Shown: positions 8,633 to 17,545 of the stretch, piece after piece
How positions within the stretch are numbered: position 1 is the stretch's first letter
Layout of the letters: each line of letters starts with the position of its first letter
Assembly (NCBI GenBank): GCA_964472565.1
Contig: CAYYNB010000010.1
Location: 1-64,000 of the forward strand
DNA from: DATAMF01 sp964472565
GTDB lineage: Bacteria > Chloroflexota > Anaerolineae > Aggregatilineales > Aggregatilineaceae
Direction of reading: 5' to 3'
Length of the DNA stretch: 64,000 nt
Program-made: the position numbers and the translations under genes
Notes under the pieces: model-generated
The model's input: only the letters and a program-made list of their open reading frames with translations
Told to the model about the DNA's origin: nothing
Databases searched by the model: none

Positions 8633-9361
8633 TTACTCCGTTCGGTGCTGCCTTTTGAGTTGCTGGATTTCAGCAGGCGACAAGGTGCGAAACTCGCCTG
8701 GGTGCATATGTCCAACATCAATCGTATCGATCTTAACGCGAATGAGTCGTTTGACCCGGTATCCTAGAATCTCCGCTACGTTACGGATCTGCCGCTTTCG
8801 CCCCTCACGCATGACAATCTGGATCCACGTATCCTGATTGGTCTCAGAGAGAACTTTCACTTTGGCGGGAGCCGTCATTTTTTCCTCCAACATGACTCCC
8901 TGCCGCCACTGGTCCAAATTCTTTGGTGTGGGATGTCCATCAACCAGTACATGATACGTTTTGGTATGCCCATAGCGAGGATGGGTCATCAAATCGGCCA
9001 GTTCTCCATCATTGGTGAGAATAATCAGGCCCTCGCTGTCCGCATCCAACCGTCCTACCGTAAACAGATGGCCTTCGTAGGGAATCAAATCTCGAACCAG
9101 TTTGCGCTTTTCGTTTGGAAAACGGCGGTTCGTTGAGAGCACATTCACGGGTTTGTACAGCAGATAGTAGACATAGTCTACCTTCGCTTTAAGCGTAACA
9201 TCATCGACCTGGACTTTATCATGTTCCAGATCAGCTTTATCCCCTAACTGGGCAACTTTTCCATTGACACGAACACGCCCCTGGCGGATGAGATTTTCAG
9301 CCGCCCGGCGCGATGCTATACCGGCTTGTGAAATGAGTTTCTGTAATCGTTCCTCTGTCAT
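8633..9361 (-). CDS. rluB: 23S rRNA pseudouridine synthase (RsuA/RluB/RluE family)
   Basis: A 242-residue protein with an N-terminal S4 RNA-binding domain (RLQKLISQAGIASRRAAENLI, residues 5-50) and an RsuA-type catalytic domain holding GRLDADSEGL (103-112), with catalytic Asp106. REGRKRQIRN near the C-terminus is typical. RluB makes pseudouridine 2605 (E. coli numbering) in 23S rRNA; RsuA or RluE specificity is not excluded. The start ATG overlaps the stop of the upstream phosphatase gene (TAATG), which indicates translational coupling. Confidence 0.9.
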   Translation of the reverse strand: MTEERLQKLISQAGIASRRAAENLIRQGRVRVNGKVAQLGDKADLEHDKVQVDDVTLKAKVDYVYYLLYKPVNVLSTNRRFPNEKRKLVRDLIPYEGHLFTVGRLDADSEGLIILTNDGELADLMTHPRYGHTKTYHVLVDGHPTPKNLDQWRQGVMLEEKMTAPAKVKVLSETNQDTWIQIVMREGRKRQIRNVAEILGYRVKRLIRVKIDTIDVGHMHPGEFRTLSPAEIQQLKRQHRTE

Positions 9362-10635
9362 TACGAGTGGGATTCCCCTGTATAACGAACAACAATGAGT
9401 GTGGTGTCATCAAAAGGCGGTGCCGCCCCCATAAACGCAAGCATTGAATCAGTAATCCGCTTTAAAATTTCGGCTGCGGGAAGTTCAGCCGATGCCCGAA
9501 CCGTATCGAGCAGCCGTTCCTCACCATAGGGTTCAGCACTCAGATTCTCTGCCTCAGTCAGACCGTCCGTATAGTAAACCAATACGTCACCCGGTTCAAG
9601 GTGGTATTCCACAGCCGCAACAGGCAAATCTTCAAACCAGCCAAGCGGATACCCCCCACGCGGCAAAAACTCATGGCGTTTTTGTTTGGTGTGATACAGA
9701 AGGGGTAAATTATGTCCCGCATTCACGCCAATAATCTTTCCATCAGCGTGTAAAACGGTGTAATAAACGGTGACAAACATGCCCGATTGGGTGTCAGACA
9801 AAATCACGTGATTGGTCTGTTTAAGCATATCTTCCGGGGTCGGAGCAGTTAAAGAATTCCCCCGAATCAAACTGCGCGCCACCGCCATAAAAATAGCCGC
9901 AGGAGCGCCCTTATCCGACACATCCGCGATGACAACCCCCAACCGCTCATTCGGCAAGTTGAAACAGTCATAAAAGTCACCTGCCACTTCTCTTGCAGAT
10001 TTCCAATCAGCGGCGATCTCATAACCTGCAATCGTGGGCAATACACGGGGTAGCAACCCGCGCTGGATGTCATGCGCCATTTGTAATTCTTTTTCCATGC
10101 GCCCCTTTTCAACCGCCACCTTATAGAGCCGTGCGTTCTCAATGGCGACTCCGGCTTGACTGGCAAAGGCGGTCAGCAGCGCGAGATGTTCCGCGTTAAA
10201 TAATCCGGCTTGCAGGCGGTTATCCACATACACCAGCCCCAGCAGCATCTCTCGAATCATAATGGGCACGCACAAAATAGATCGCAGTCCCAGCAGCATA
10301 ATACTTTGTCCGCTGGAGAATCGCGCATCAAATTGAGCGTTATCGGTCAATAGACCCTTACGATCTTCGACTACACGCTTGACAATCGTCGTACTGACTT
10401 GAAATTCGGGTGATTCGAGATCGCTCCGGTTGATCCCCCGCGCCACCTTAAAAACCAGATCGTTTTTCTGATCTTCATGAATCATCAGAAAGCCGCGTTC
10501 AGCTCCAGTAACCTCAATAACACGATCCATAATATTTTCCAACACCTCATCCAGATCGAGGGTCGAATTTAGGGTTCGTGTGATCTCATATAACGTGGCA
10601 AGGTGTTCTTGTTTCGGGCTATCTGCATTGACCAT
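9361..10635 (-). CDS. GAF domain - SpoIIE/RsbU-type serine phosphatase
   Basis: A 424-residue cytoplasmic protein. An N-terminal GAF sensor domain (about 15-175, ERGFLMIHEDQ, LCVPIMIREMLLGLVYVDNR) and a short linker helix (DIQRGLLPRVLP) lead into a PP2C-like SpoIIE phosphatase domain (about 205-420). Metal-binding Asp residues sit in AGDFYDCF, VIADVSDKG, YYTDGLTE and FDDTTLIVV. Proteins of this type dephosphorylate anti-sigma-factor antagonists in partner-switching pathways, but no such partner lies nearby. First gene of the leftward operon with rluB and plsC. Confidence 0.88.
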   Translation of the reverse strand: MVNADSPKQEHLATLYEITRTLNSTLDLDEVLENIMDRVIEVTGAERGFLMIHEDQKNDLVFKVARGINRSDLESPEFQVSTTIVKRVVEDRKGLLTDNAQFDARFSSGQSIMLLGLRSILCVPIMIREMLLGLVYVDNRLQAGLFNAEHLALLTAFASQAGVAIENARLYKVAVEKGRMEKELQMAHDIQRGLLPRVLPTIAGYEIAADWKSAREVAGDFYDCFNLPNERLGVVIADVSDKGAPAAIFMAVARSLIRGNSLTAPTPEDMLKQTNHVILSDTQSGMFVTVYYTVLHADGKIIGVNAGHNLPLLYHTKQKRHEFLPRGGYPLGWFEDLPVAAVEYHLEPGDVLVYYTDGLTEAENLSAEPYGEERLLDTVRASAELPAAEILKRITDSMLAFMGAAPPFDDTTLIVVRYTGESHS

Positions 10636-10664
10636 TGGCGCATCCCCTACTGTAAATGCCTCGC

Positions 10665-10673
10665 ATTATAGCA
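10665..10673 (-). promoter_or_regulatory. Extended -10 promoter of the GAF-SpoIIE operon
   Basis: On the minus strand TGC-TATAAT occupies 10673-10665, 30 bases before the start codon. The surrounding CGCATTATAGCATT is repeated almost exactly upstream of the DinB-like gene near 19869. Confidence 0.5.
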
Positions 10674-10699
10674 TTCCACGCGGCGCTTTGCCCAACTGA

Positions 10700-10708
10700 T
10701 GCTATAAT
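10700..10708 (+). promoter_or_regulatory. Extended -10 promoter of the M20 peptidase gene
   Basis: TGC-TATAAT at 10700-10708, about 40 bases before ATG 10749, divergent from the promoter at 10665-10673. Confidence 0.5.
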
Positions 10709-10748
10709 CAGCCCCGATGACTTATATTTGCTTTTTGGGAGCGAATCA

Positions 10749-12119
10749 ATGAATCCCTATGAATATGTGGATGCACATCAGCAGGCATTTCTGGAAGAAC
10801 TCAAAGAAGTGTTGCGCATTCCCAGTATCAGTGCCAATGCCGAGTACAAACCATCGATTGTTCAAGCCGCCGAATGGTTCAAAAATCATCTTGAATCGAT
10901 TGGCATGACTCGCGCCAGACTCTTCGAGACAGCGGGCAATCCCATAGTATACGCCGAATGGTTAGGTGCGGGTGAGCATGCCCCCACGGTTCTCATCTAC
11001 GGACACTATGACGTGCAACCCGCCGACGATCCGGACAATCTTTGGAAAACTGACCCCTTTGAGCCTGTTATCCGTGATGGAAAACTGTATGCACGTGGCT
11101 CCGCCGACGACAAAGGCCAAACCTTCACGCAAATCAAGGCTATTCAGAGCCTGCTGGTTTCGGGTGGCCTCCCGGTTAATGTTAAATTCGTGATCGAGGG
11201 TGAAGAAGAAAACGGCTCAGACCATTTTTATCCTTTCCTGGATGAGCATGCTGACTTGCTCAAAGCCGATGTAACGGTGATCTCCGACACCAGCATGCTG
11301 GGCCTCGATCACCCCTCGATTGTTTATGGATTACGCGGCATTGTCTCCTTTGAAATCGAAGTGCGTGGCGCGTCACATGACTTGCATTCAGGGGCATATG
11401 GCGGCCTTGTTCATAATCCGCTGCACGCGCTGATCGACATTCTGGCTGCCATGCACGACGCTAACGGCAGCGTCTCCGTCCCCGGTTTTTATGATCGGGT
11501 GCGCATTCCTGACGCAGATGAGCGTGCCGAACTGGCAAAAACGCCCTTTCCACTGGAGCGTTTAAAGAATGAAGCTGGCCTTGATAAGTTCTGGGGTGAG
11601 CCAGATTATCAGCCGCACGAACGCTTAGGTGTGCGTCCCACATTTGAGGTGAATGGTCTGGTGGGGGGGTGGACGGGTGAGGGAGGCAAAACGGTGCTCC
11701 CAGCGAAAGCCCTTGCAAAGATTAGCTGCCGTTTGGTACCCGATCAAGACCCCGCTGAGATTTTCGAATTGGTTCGCCAATATGTCCAGCAAATCACACC
11801 GCCCACTGTGACCAGCGAAGTTCGCCTTTCACATAAGGGCTTTTGGGCCATCGTCGATGTCCACTCTCCCTATATGCAAGCCGCCCTCAAAGCCTATGAA
11901 TTTGGTTTTGGCAAGCGACCTGTTTTTATGCGTGAGGGTGGTTCGATCCCGCTCGTGGGGTCATTCCAGAATGTGCTGCAAACCCCGGTGATTCTGATGG
12001 GCTTTGGCCTGCCCGATGATAATGCGCATGGCCCCAATGAGAAATATACGCTGGAAGCATTCCAGCGGGGCATGAAAACGGCAATTAACTTCTACGAACA
12101 GATCAGCCGAATGAAATAA
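10749..12119 (+). CDS. M20 family dipeptidase
   Basis: ATG 10749 has GGGAG just upstream; the open frame further 5' spans the promoter and is not coding. The 456-residue product is a zinc metallopeptidase of the M20 (carnosinase/PepV-like) family. Metal ligands lie in YGHYDVQPAD (H86, D88), GSADDKGQ (D120) and EGEEENGSDH (E152-E153 pair); SLHKGF-like and GSIPLV motifs are further on. It is predicted to be cytoplasmic and to hydrolyse dipeptides or related amides. Monocistronic, followed by a hairpin at 12126. Confidence 0.9.
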   Translation: MNPYEYVDAHQQAFLEELKEVLRIPSISANAEYKPSIVQAAEWFKNHLESIGMTRARLFETAGNPIVYAEWLGAGEHAPTVLIYGHYDVQPADDPDNLWKTDPFEPVIRDGKLYARGSADDKGQTFTQIKAIQSLLVSGGLPVNVKFVIEGEEENGSDHFYPFLDEHADLLKADVTVISDTSMLGLDHPSIVYGLRGIVSFEIEVRGASHDLHSGAYGGLVHNPLHALIDILAAMHDANGSVSVPGFYDRVRIPDADERAELAKTPFPLERLKNEAGLDKFWGEPDYQPHERLGVRPTFEVNGLVGGWTGEGGKTVLPAKALAKISCRLVPDQDPAEIFELVRQYVQQITPPTVTSEVRLSHKGFWAIVDVHSPYMQAALKAYEFGFGKRPVFMREGGSIPLVGSFQNVLQTPVILMGFGLPDDNAHGPNEKYTLEAFQRGMKTAINFYEQISRMK

Positions 12120-12125
12120 TCCTCC

Positions 12126-12155
12126 AGAGGGGTGAGTTTTCAGATTCACCCCTCT
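12126..12155 (+). terminator. Terminator-like hairpin
   Basis: A perfect 10-bp stem AGAGGGGTGA/TCACCCCTCT with a 10-base loop directly after the M20 stop. Only a weak U-tract (ATATTT) follows. Confidence 0.6.
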
Positions 12156-12250
12156 ATATTTCATATAGTCATCATACAAATTTGTCGCTTCAGCCAAATC
12201 ATCCTACAATGTTCAATACTCCCCAATGATTCACTAATGGAGATTGTGAC

Positions 12251-14152
12251 ATGGCACGCAATGGTGATTTCCCCAATAGTGATGTTTATTACCCACCCGA
12301 TATAATTAAAACGAAGGCTTATATCCAGGATTACGACGCGACACAGCAGTCAATGCACGCCGATTTAGCCGGATCGTGGGACCAGATTGCTCGCGAAGAC
12401 TTCGAGTGGTTTGAACCCTGGCATACCACGCTTGACACCTCCAACGCGCCGTTTTTTAAGTGGTTCGTGGGTGGCAAAACCAACATCGTCCATAACGCGC
12501 TGGATCGCCACATGGATACGTGGCGGCGCAACAAAGCCGCCCTGATCTGGGAAGGCGAAAATTACGAGGAACGCTGTTATACCTATCAGCAGCTTCACCG
12601 CGAAGTCAGTCGATTTGCCAGCGTACTGCGCGCGATGGGCGTACGCAAAGGAGATCGCGTCACCATTTATATGGGCCGTGTCCCCGAACTACCAATCGCG
12701 ATGCTGGCTTGCGCCAAGGTCGGAGCAGTTCATTCTGTCGTGTATGGGGGATTTTCGGTCGAAGCGCTGCATGGTCGCATCGAAGACAGCCAGAGCAAAG
12801 TCGCTATTACCTCCGATGGCGCATGGCTGCGGGGCAACATTGTGCCGCTGAAGGACATTATGGACGAAGCGCTTCAGCGTGCCCCGACGATTCAGACCCT
12901 GATTGTTGTCAAACGCACCGGGCAGGACGTAAAGATGGAACAGGGGCGCGATTTTTGGTATCACGACCTGATGAGCCTGCCGATTGCGGATATGCACGTC
13001 GAAACCGAAGTGATGGACGCCGAAGACCCACTTTACATGCTCTACACAAGCGGGACCACGGGCAAGCCTAAAGCAATTCTTCACACGCACGGCGGCTATA
13101 TGGTCGGGGTGGCAACAACGCTCAAATGGGTCTTTGACCTCAAAGAAGAAGATACATGGTGGTGCGCAGCCGATCCCGGCTGGGTAACAGGCCATAGCTA
13201 TATCGTCTATGGGCCGCTGCTGCTGGGAGCTACCAGCGTGATGTACGAGGGTGCGCCCAATCACCCATTCCCGGATCGCTGGTGGGATATTGTGGAGCGG
13301 CACGGGGTCACAGTCCTGTATACAGCGCCTACCGCAATTCGCGGCCTCATGCGCTTCGGAGATGCTTGGCCGGAGCGACACAATCTAAGCAGTCTGCGCC
13401 TGCTAGGCAGCGTCGGAGAGCCGATCAACCCCGAAGCATGGCGCTGGTACTATCGCGTAATTGGCAGGGAACGCTGCCCCATCATGGACACCTGGTGGCA
13501 GACGGAAACCGGCAGCTTTATGATCACGCCCCTGCCGATCACACCGCTTAAGCCGGGCAGTGCCACGAAGCCCTTTCCTGGTATCGAAGTCGATGTGTTG
13601 GACGAAGAGGGCGAACCTGTTGGACCAAACGAAGAAGGCTATCTGGTCATCAAAACCCCCTGGCCCGCCATGATGCGCACCATCTACAATGACCCCGATC
13701 GCTACGTGAGCCAATACTGGAGCCGCTTCCCTGGCATGTACATGACGGGAGACAGTGCGCGCCGGGATGAAGATGGCTATATCTGGGTCATTGGGCGGGT
13801 GGACGATGTGATCAAGGTCAGCGGCTACCGGCTGGGAACGGCGGAAATCGAGAGCGCCCTGGTCAGCCACCCCTCCGTCGCAGAAGCCGCTGTTATCGGA
13901 GTGCCAGATGAAGTCCGGGGGAGCGTCATCAAAGCATACTGCATCCTGCGGGCGGGCATCGAGTCATCGCCGCGACTGGCCGAACAACTGCGCGACCACG
14001 TGGGGCACGAAGTCGGTCCCATCGCCAAGCCCGCAACCATCGAATTCGTGGACATGCTGCCTAAAACGCGCAGCGGCAAAATCATGCGCCGGGTGCTGAA
14101 AGCGCGCGCGCTGGGCCAGGAAGAAGGCGACCTGAGTACGCTGGAAACCTAA
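12251..14152 (+). CDS. acs: Acetyl-CoA synthetase (AMP-forming)
   Basis: A 633-residue acyl-adenylate enzyme making acetyl-CoA from acetate, ATP and CoA. The ACS N-terminal segment (SWDQIAREDFEWFEPWHTTL), the P-loop YTSGTTGKPKAILHTHGGYM, WWQTETGS and the C-terminal lysine motif PKTRSGKIMRR are all present, and GDSARRDEDGY marks the hinge. That lysine is a known acetylation target that controls ACS in other bacteria; no acetyltransferase or deacetylase lies beside it here. GGAG at 12240 precedes ATG 12251. It is single in its transcription unit, ending in a strong terminator. Confidence 0.93.
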   Translation: MARNGDFPNSDVYYPPDIIKTKAYIQDYDATQQSMHADLAGSWDQIAREDFEWFEPWHTTLDTSNAPFFKWFVGGKTNIVHNALDRHMDTWRRNKAALIWEGENYEERCYTYQQLHREVSRFASVLRAMGVRKGDRVTIYMGRVPELPIAMLACAKVGAVHSVVYGGFSVEALHGRIEDSQSKVAITSDGAWLRGNIVPLKDIMDEALQRAPTIQTLIVVKRTGQDVKMEQGRDFWYHDLMSLPIADMHVETEVMDAEDPLYMLYTSGTTGKPKAILHTHGGYMVGVATTLKWVFDLKEEDTWWCAADPGWVTGHSYIVYGPLLLGATSVMYEGAPNHPFPDRWWDIVERHGVTVLYTAPTAIRGLMRFGDAWPERHNLSSLRLLGSVGEPINPEAWRWYYRVIGRERCPIMDTWWQTETGSFMITPLPITPLKPGSATKPFPGIEVDVLDEEGEPVGPNEEGYLVIKTPWPAMMRTIYNDPDRYVSQYWSRFPGMYMTGDSARRDEDGYIWVIGRVDDVIKVSGYRLGTAEIESALVSHPSVAEAAVIGVPDEVRGSVIKAYCILRAGIESSPRLAEQLRDHVGHEVGPIAKPATIEFVDMLPKTRSGKIMRRVLKARALGQEEGDLSTLET

Positions 14153-14182
14153 CACCAGCTCAAAATCGAAAAAGGAATCAGC

Positions 14183-14209
14183 CGCCCCGATCCGTCGGGG
14201 CGTTTTTTT
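14183..14209 (+). terminator. Intrinsic terminator of acs
   Basis: CGCCCCGA/TCGGGGCG 8-bp stem with a TCCG loop, followed by seven T. Confidence 0.9.
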
Positions 14210-14315
14210 CGTATAGCCATGATTAACAGACCCGTTCCACACAAAAGGGCCAGATCAGGAAAGTAACCTTTTTCTAACCGGGTGCAGGTTAGAACGGGGT
14301 ATATTCAGCCTAAAT

Positions 14316-14424
14316 AATAAGCCTTATGTGGGATAAATTAAGGCTTATTTGGGATAAAAAAGCGCAAGATTCAGGCTAAATAGGTCAAGATTTATGCTGA
14401 ATCGCAGAGGATTCAGCATAAATC
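14316..14424. repeat. Two palindromes between acs and the glycosyltransferase gene
   Basis: An 11-bp inverted repeat (AATAAGCCTTA 14316-14326 with 14339-14349) and a perfect 15-bp one (GATTTATGCTGAATC 14389-14403 with 14410-14424, 6-base loop). Copies of TTCAG(C/G)CTAAAT near 14305 and 14370 link the two. The second lies just 3' of the leftward glycosyltransferase gene but has no T-run. It may stop transcription or protect the RNA end. Confidence 0.7.
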
Positions 14425-14432
14425 CGCAGACC

Positions 14433-15953
14433 TCACTCCGCTGCCAGTGAGGACTCAACGTGCCAGACGCGCACATTGCGCTTGATCGCGGTGCGTCCAA
14501 ATACATCGAGCAGGTTCAGCTTCAAGTTGAGTTTATCTGTTGGAAAGGGGATTTCGTCCGGCTGGTACGTCGTCATCCATTCATGGCCGTTGTATACCAG
14601 ATAGGACGTTTTAAAGTAGGTTAGTTCTTCAGGGTACGCAAAGTCGTTCAAACACTGCACCGGCAGCGTGGTGTAGAAATAGAGAGCCTGACAGGTGCCG
14701 TGCGAGGCATAAATAGGTTCGGACGGCTGGCGAACCTTTTCTAAAAGGACTACAGCCTGCTGCATCGCTTCGCCGCCAAAATTGCCGCTAAAGTACCGTT
14801 CGATGTCACTGCGTCGGAGAGGGAGATTATTCGCATCCGTCCACATTTTAGAGTTGAGCGGCAGCGCAAAGAACACCAGCCAAGCAGCACCGACGACGAA
14901 CACTGTTCCCCGAAGAACAGGCTGCCGTTTTTCCCAAATACGCCATGCTGCATAACTCACAAGGATCACAAGCGGCATAGCTACCGGCATCAAATAGCGC
15001 GAACGGATACCATTCGAGGCGATAAGCGGAAGCGCGACAATCAGCGCCAGCCACGCTAGCAGGAAAATGCTATAACGACGCGAGTCAGATTCAAATCCGA
15101 TTAAATAAATAAGGGCGGCTGCACCCGCAACCAACAACGCCGAAGACGCAAATCCAGCGATTTCGGATGTCACCGTACCGACTTCATCAATACGAGTAGA
15201 TGACTCATCCAACTGGCGTAGATTATGATCATTCACCAGCACAAACGCCTCATCAGTACCCGCGACTTGTGCCGCCGGAAGCAGAATAGGCAGCCAACAA
15301 ACCGTCATAACCGCGATCGCTACCAGTCCGGCGGGAAGGTAACGCTTCATCCAGCCGCGCAGCGCGGCCATTTTGCCCTGCGGCCACTCATAGAAAAGCG
15401 CTGTCGCCACAACAGGCAGCAGCGGAATTAACCCCATTGTCAGTTTTGCCATCAGTGACAGTGCAGTGAGCAGCCCGATCCATATTCCTTCGCGCAGACT
15501 GGGGTGGCGGGCAAAAATCAGAGAGCGCCACGCGAGCAATGTCACAAAACCGCCAGCAAATGGATCCGCGAGGGCCATCCGCTCGAAAAATACCGCCAAA
15601 GGCAAAACAGCATACAGCGCCAGCGCCAACATCCCAACTTTGGGATTGGCTAACTGCCGCCCAACCACATAGACCGCCGCAGCACTCACCAGGGAGAAAA
15701 TCGCCATCGATGTACGGGCGGTGTATAACCCAGTAACTGGGCGAGGATCAAAAAAGCCGAGCCAGAAATAGAGCAGGAACTTACCATGCGCATCCTGGGC
15801 GGGATGGCTTTCGAAGTGCCAGACTTTGAGGGCGCGATGAACGTGATAACCTTCGTCAATAAACGGTTCTTGTCCGGTGATGACATGCGCACGAACAAAA
15901 AAAACAATCCACAACAGCATCACAAGAAGTGCAAGATGCGTCCATCGCTTCAT
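14433..15953 (-). CDS. GT39-type membrane glycosyltransferase (ArnT/PMT-like)
   Basis: A 506-residue polytopic protein with about ten membrane segments. The first loop carries the acidic motif expected for lipid-linked-sugar mannosyl/arabinosyl transferases (EPFIDEGYHVHRALKVW), and an ER motif follows at FFERMALADPFAGG. The C-terminal 120 residues form a soluble extracytoplasmic part. Such enzymes transfer a sugar from a polyprenyl phosphate donor to protein, lipid or polysaccharide outside the membrane; the acceptor is unknown. Alone in its unit, downstream of the tRNA-Cys terminator. Confidence 0.75.
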   Translation of the reverse strand: MKRWTHLALLVMLLWIVFFVRAHVITGQEPFIDEGYHVHRALKVWHFESHPAQDAHGKFLLYFWLGFFDPRPVTGLYTARTSMAIFSLVSAAAVYVVGRQLANPKVGMLALALYAVLPLAVFFERMALADPFAGGFVTLLAWRSLIFARHPSLREGIWIGLLTALSLMAKLTMGLIPLLPVVATALFYEWPQGKMAALRGWMKRYLPAGLVAIAVMTVCWLPILLPAAQVAGTDEAFVLVNDHNLRQLDESSTRIDEVGTVTSEIAGFASSALLVAGAAALIYLIGFESDSRRYSIFLLAWLALIVALPLIASNGIRSRYLMPVAMPLVILVSYAAWRIWEKRQPVLRGTVFVVGAAWLVFFALPLNSKMWTDANNLPLRRSDIERYFSGNFGGEAMQQAVVLLEKVRQPSEPIYASHGTCQALYFYTTLPVQCLNDFAYPEELTYFKTSYLVYNGHEWMTTYQPDEIPFPTDKLNLKLNLLDVFGRTAIKRNVRVWHVESSLAAE

Positions 15954-15971
15954 ACCAGAGGCTCCCTACAC

Positions 15972-16000
15972 AAAAAAACGGCAGCTTAAAAAGCTACCGT
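15972..16000 (-). terminator. Intrinsic terminator of tRNA-Cys
   Basis: On the minus strand ACGGTAGCTT/AAGCTGCCGT (10 bp, one G-U) closes a TTT loop and is followed by seven T. Confidence 0.9.
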
Positions 16001-16005
16001 TTAAG

Positions 16006-16076
16006 AGGCGACGGTGGGAATCGAACCCACGGTAAGGGTTTTGCAGACCCGTGCCTTGCCACTTGGCGACGTCGCC
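16006..16076 (-). tRNA. tRNA-Cys (GCA)
   Basis: A 71-base cloverleaf on the minus strand. Acceptor stem GGCGACG/CGTCGCC (7 bp), T arm GTGGGTTCGAATCCCAC, and anticodon loop CTGCAAA giving anticodon GCA. The discriminator base is U73, as expected for tRNA-Cys. CCA is not encoded. It has its own promoter and terminator. It is too short, and lacks the long variable arm, to be tRNA-Sec. Confidence 0.95.
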
Positions 16077-16088
16077 GAACTGGTGTGT

Positions 16089-16117
16089 AGTATACACGAT
16101 GCGCCCTGGATTGACAA
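16089..16117 (-). promoter_or_regulatory. Promoter of tRNA-Cys
   Basis: On the minus strand TTGTCA (16117-16112) and TATACT (16094-16089) are separated by 17 bases, 13 bases ahead of the tRNA 5' end. Confidence 0.7.
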
Positions 16118-16119
16118 GG

Positions 16120-16147
16120 CAAAAAATAACCAGGGAACTCCCTGGTT
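16120..16147 (-). terminator. Intrinsic terminator of the sigma-factor gene
   Basis: On the minus strand AACCAGGGA/TCCCTGGTT (9 bp, GT loop) followed by ATTTTTTG, beginning 3 bases after the stop codon. Confidence 0.9.
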
Positions 16148-16149
16148 GT

Positions 16150-17355
16150 TTAGCTTAGGTAGTCGCGCAGGTTATGCGCCAGCCGTGGGTGCCGCAGCCG
16201 CCGCAGCGCTTCTTTTTCGAGTTGACGGATACGTTCACGACTCAGCCCGAACTTGTTGGCGATCTCTTCCAGGGTATGGGGTTCACCGCCGCCCAACCCA
16301 AACCGCAGGCGTAAAATATGGCTCTGGCGGGGTGTGAGTTCACTCAACACCTCTTCAATCGTCTCTTGCAGCAAATGTTGAGTGGCCGCTTCGACCGGGC
16401 TGGGCGAGTCCTGATCTTCGATAAAATCACCGAATTCGCTGTCCCCGTCATCTCCAACAGGCCGCTCTAACGCAATCGCGTGCTGGCTGGCGTCCATCAT
16501 CCCGCGCACGCTTTCCGCCGGAAGTTCCATCTCTTTGGCAATTTCCTCAGGCGTCGGGCGGTGTCCGAGGGTTTGTTCTAACACCTGTGCGGTGCGATAC
16601 ATCTGGCGAATACGTTCGGTCATATGCAGCGGAATACGGATCGTGCGCGTCTTTTGAGCTAACGCACGCGTGATCGCCTGACGAATCCACCATGTTGCAT
16701 ACGTGCTGAAGCGGTTGCCGCGCTTATAATCATATTTATCTACCGCGCGCATCAACCCGACATTACCTTCCTGAATCAAATCCGGGAAGGGCAGACCTTG
16801 CCCCATATACCGCTTGGCAATGCTCACCACCAGCCGTGTATTGGCGCGGCCCAAATGTTCACGTGCGGCCTGACCATCCTCGATCAGTTGGTTGAGACTA
16901 TCGTATTCCTCAGTGTAAGGGGGGATTTTTCTGATCTTATCGGAGGCTTCACGCCCCAATTCGATCCGTTTGGCTAATTCGATCTCTTCCTGCGCCGTGA
17001 GCAGAGGTTCCTGCGCCATCTGACGAAAATACAGCCCAACCGGATCATCTGCTGATACCGCGTTAATATCACCTACACCCGGATCATGAGGCTCTTCTTC
17101 GGCCTCAAATTCCCGATCGCGGCGATCCATCCCATTATGGGCGGTTTCTTCCTGGCGAAGCTCAATCCCCAACTCATCGAGTTCATCGAGTACAGCCTCG
17201 ATTGCATTTACATCATCACTATCTTCGTCAAGTAACTCTAAAACATCTTCAAACGTCACATAACCGCGCTGGTCAGCCCGAAGCATGAGTTCCTGTATCA
17301 CCTGAGTCCCGTTGCCTCCTGATGTACTGCTGATCGGAACTAATTCCTCTACCAT
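16150..17355 (-). CDS. rpoD: RNA polymerase primary-type sigma factor (RpoD/SigA family)
   Basis: A 401-residue sigma-70 protein. Residues 15-70 resemble region 1.1. DDPVGLYFRQMAQEPLLTAQEEIELAKRIE is region 1.2. Region 2 holds DLIQEGNVGLMRAVDKYDY and RFSTYATWWIRQAI, which melts and binds the -10. Region 3 follows, and region 4 contains the -35 reading helix-turn-helix TLEEIANKFGLSRERIRQLE. The complete set of regions, including 1.1, supports a group 1 or closely related group 2 factor. Many promoters in this window carry the extended -10 such a factor reads. Whether it is the only RpoD copy cannot be told here. Confidence 0.9.
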   Translation of the reverse strand: MVEELVPISSTSGGNGTQVIQELMLRADQRGYVTFEDVLELLDEDSDDVNAIEAVLDELDELGIELRQEETAHNGMDRRDREFEAEEEPHDPGVGDINAVSADDPVGLYFRQMAQEPLLTAQEEIELAKRIELGREASDKIRKIPPYTEEYDSLNQLIEDGQAAREHLGRANTRLVVSIAKRYMGQGLPFPDLIQEGNVGLMRAVDKYDYKRGNRFSTYATWWIRQAITRALAQKTRTIRIPLHMTERIRQMYRTAQVLEQTLGHRPTPEEIAKEMELPAESVRGMMDASQHAIALERPVGDDGDSEFGDFIEDQDSPSPVEAATQHLLQETIEEVLSELTPRQSHILRLRFGLGGGEPHTLEEIANKFGLSRERIRQLEKEALRRLRHPRLAHNLRDYLS

Positions 17356-17416
17356 AGTAGTTCAGTCCCCAAAAATGCAGTGCCGTATCAGCCCTTTCAA
17401 TAAGGAGAACGTACAA

Positions 17417-17425
17417 ATTATATCA
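17417..17425 (-). promoter_or_regulatory. Extended -10 promoter of the sigma-factor gene
   Basis: On the minus strand TGA-TATAAT (17425-17417), about 60 bases before the start codon. A G9-type homopolymer lies just upstream near 17434. Confidence 0.5.
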
Positions 17426-17545
17426 TAATTTGATGGGGGGGGGAAGTGCAGACATAATCCCCTAATTGTATCCATACTCCGCCCCGAATTACAAAAATTG
17501 ACTTCTAAAGTTTAAGACAACTTTTATTTAATGTCCAGCTTTTTT

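Noticed and set aside
12689..13381. 230-codon antisense frame in acs, and similar long shadows in comEC, lysC and ppk1
   Set aside because: Codon-phase shadows of strongly conserved genes; no domain, start signal or neighbour support.
16006..16076. tRNA-Sec supporting the selenoprotein
   Set aside because: 71 bases, short variable loop and anticodon GCA: it is tRNA-Cys.
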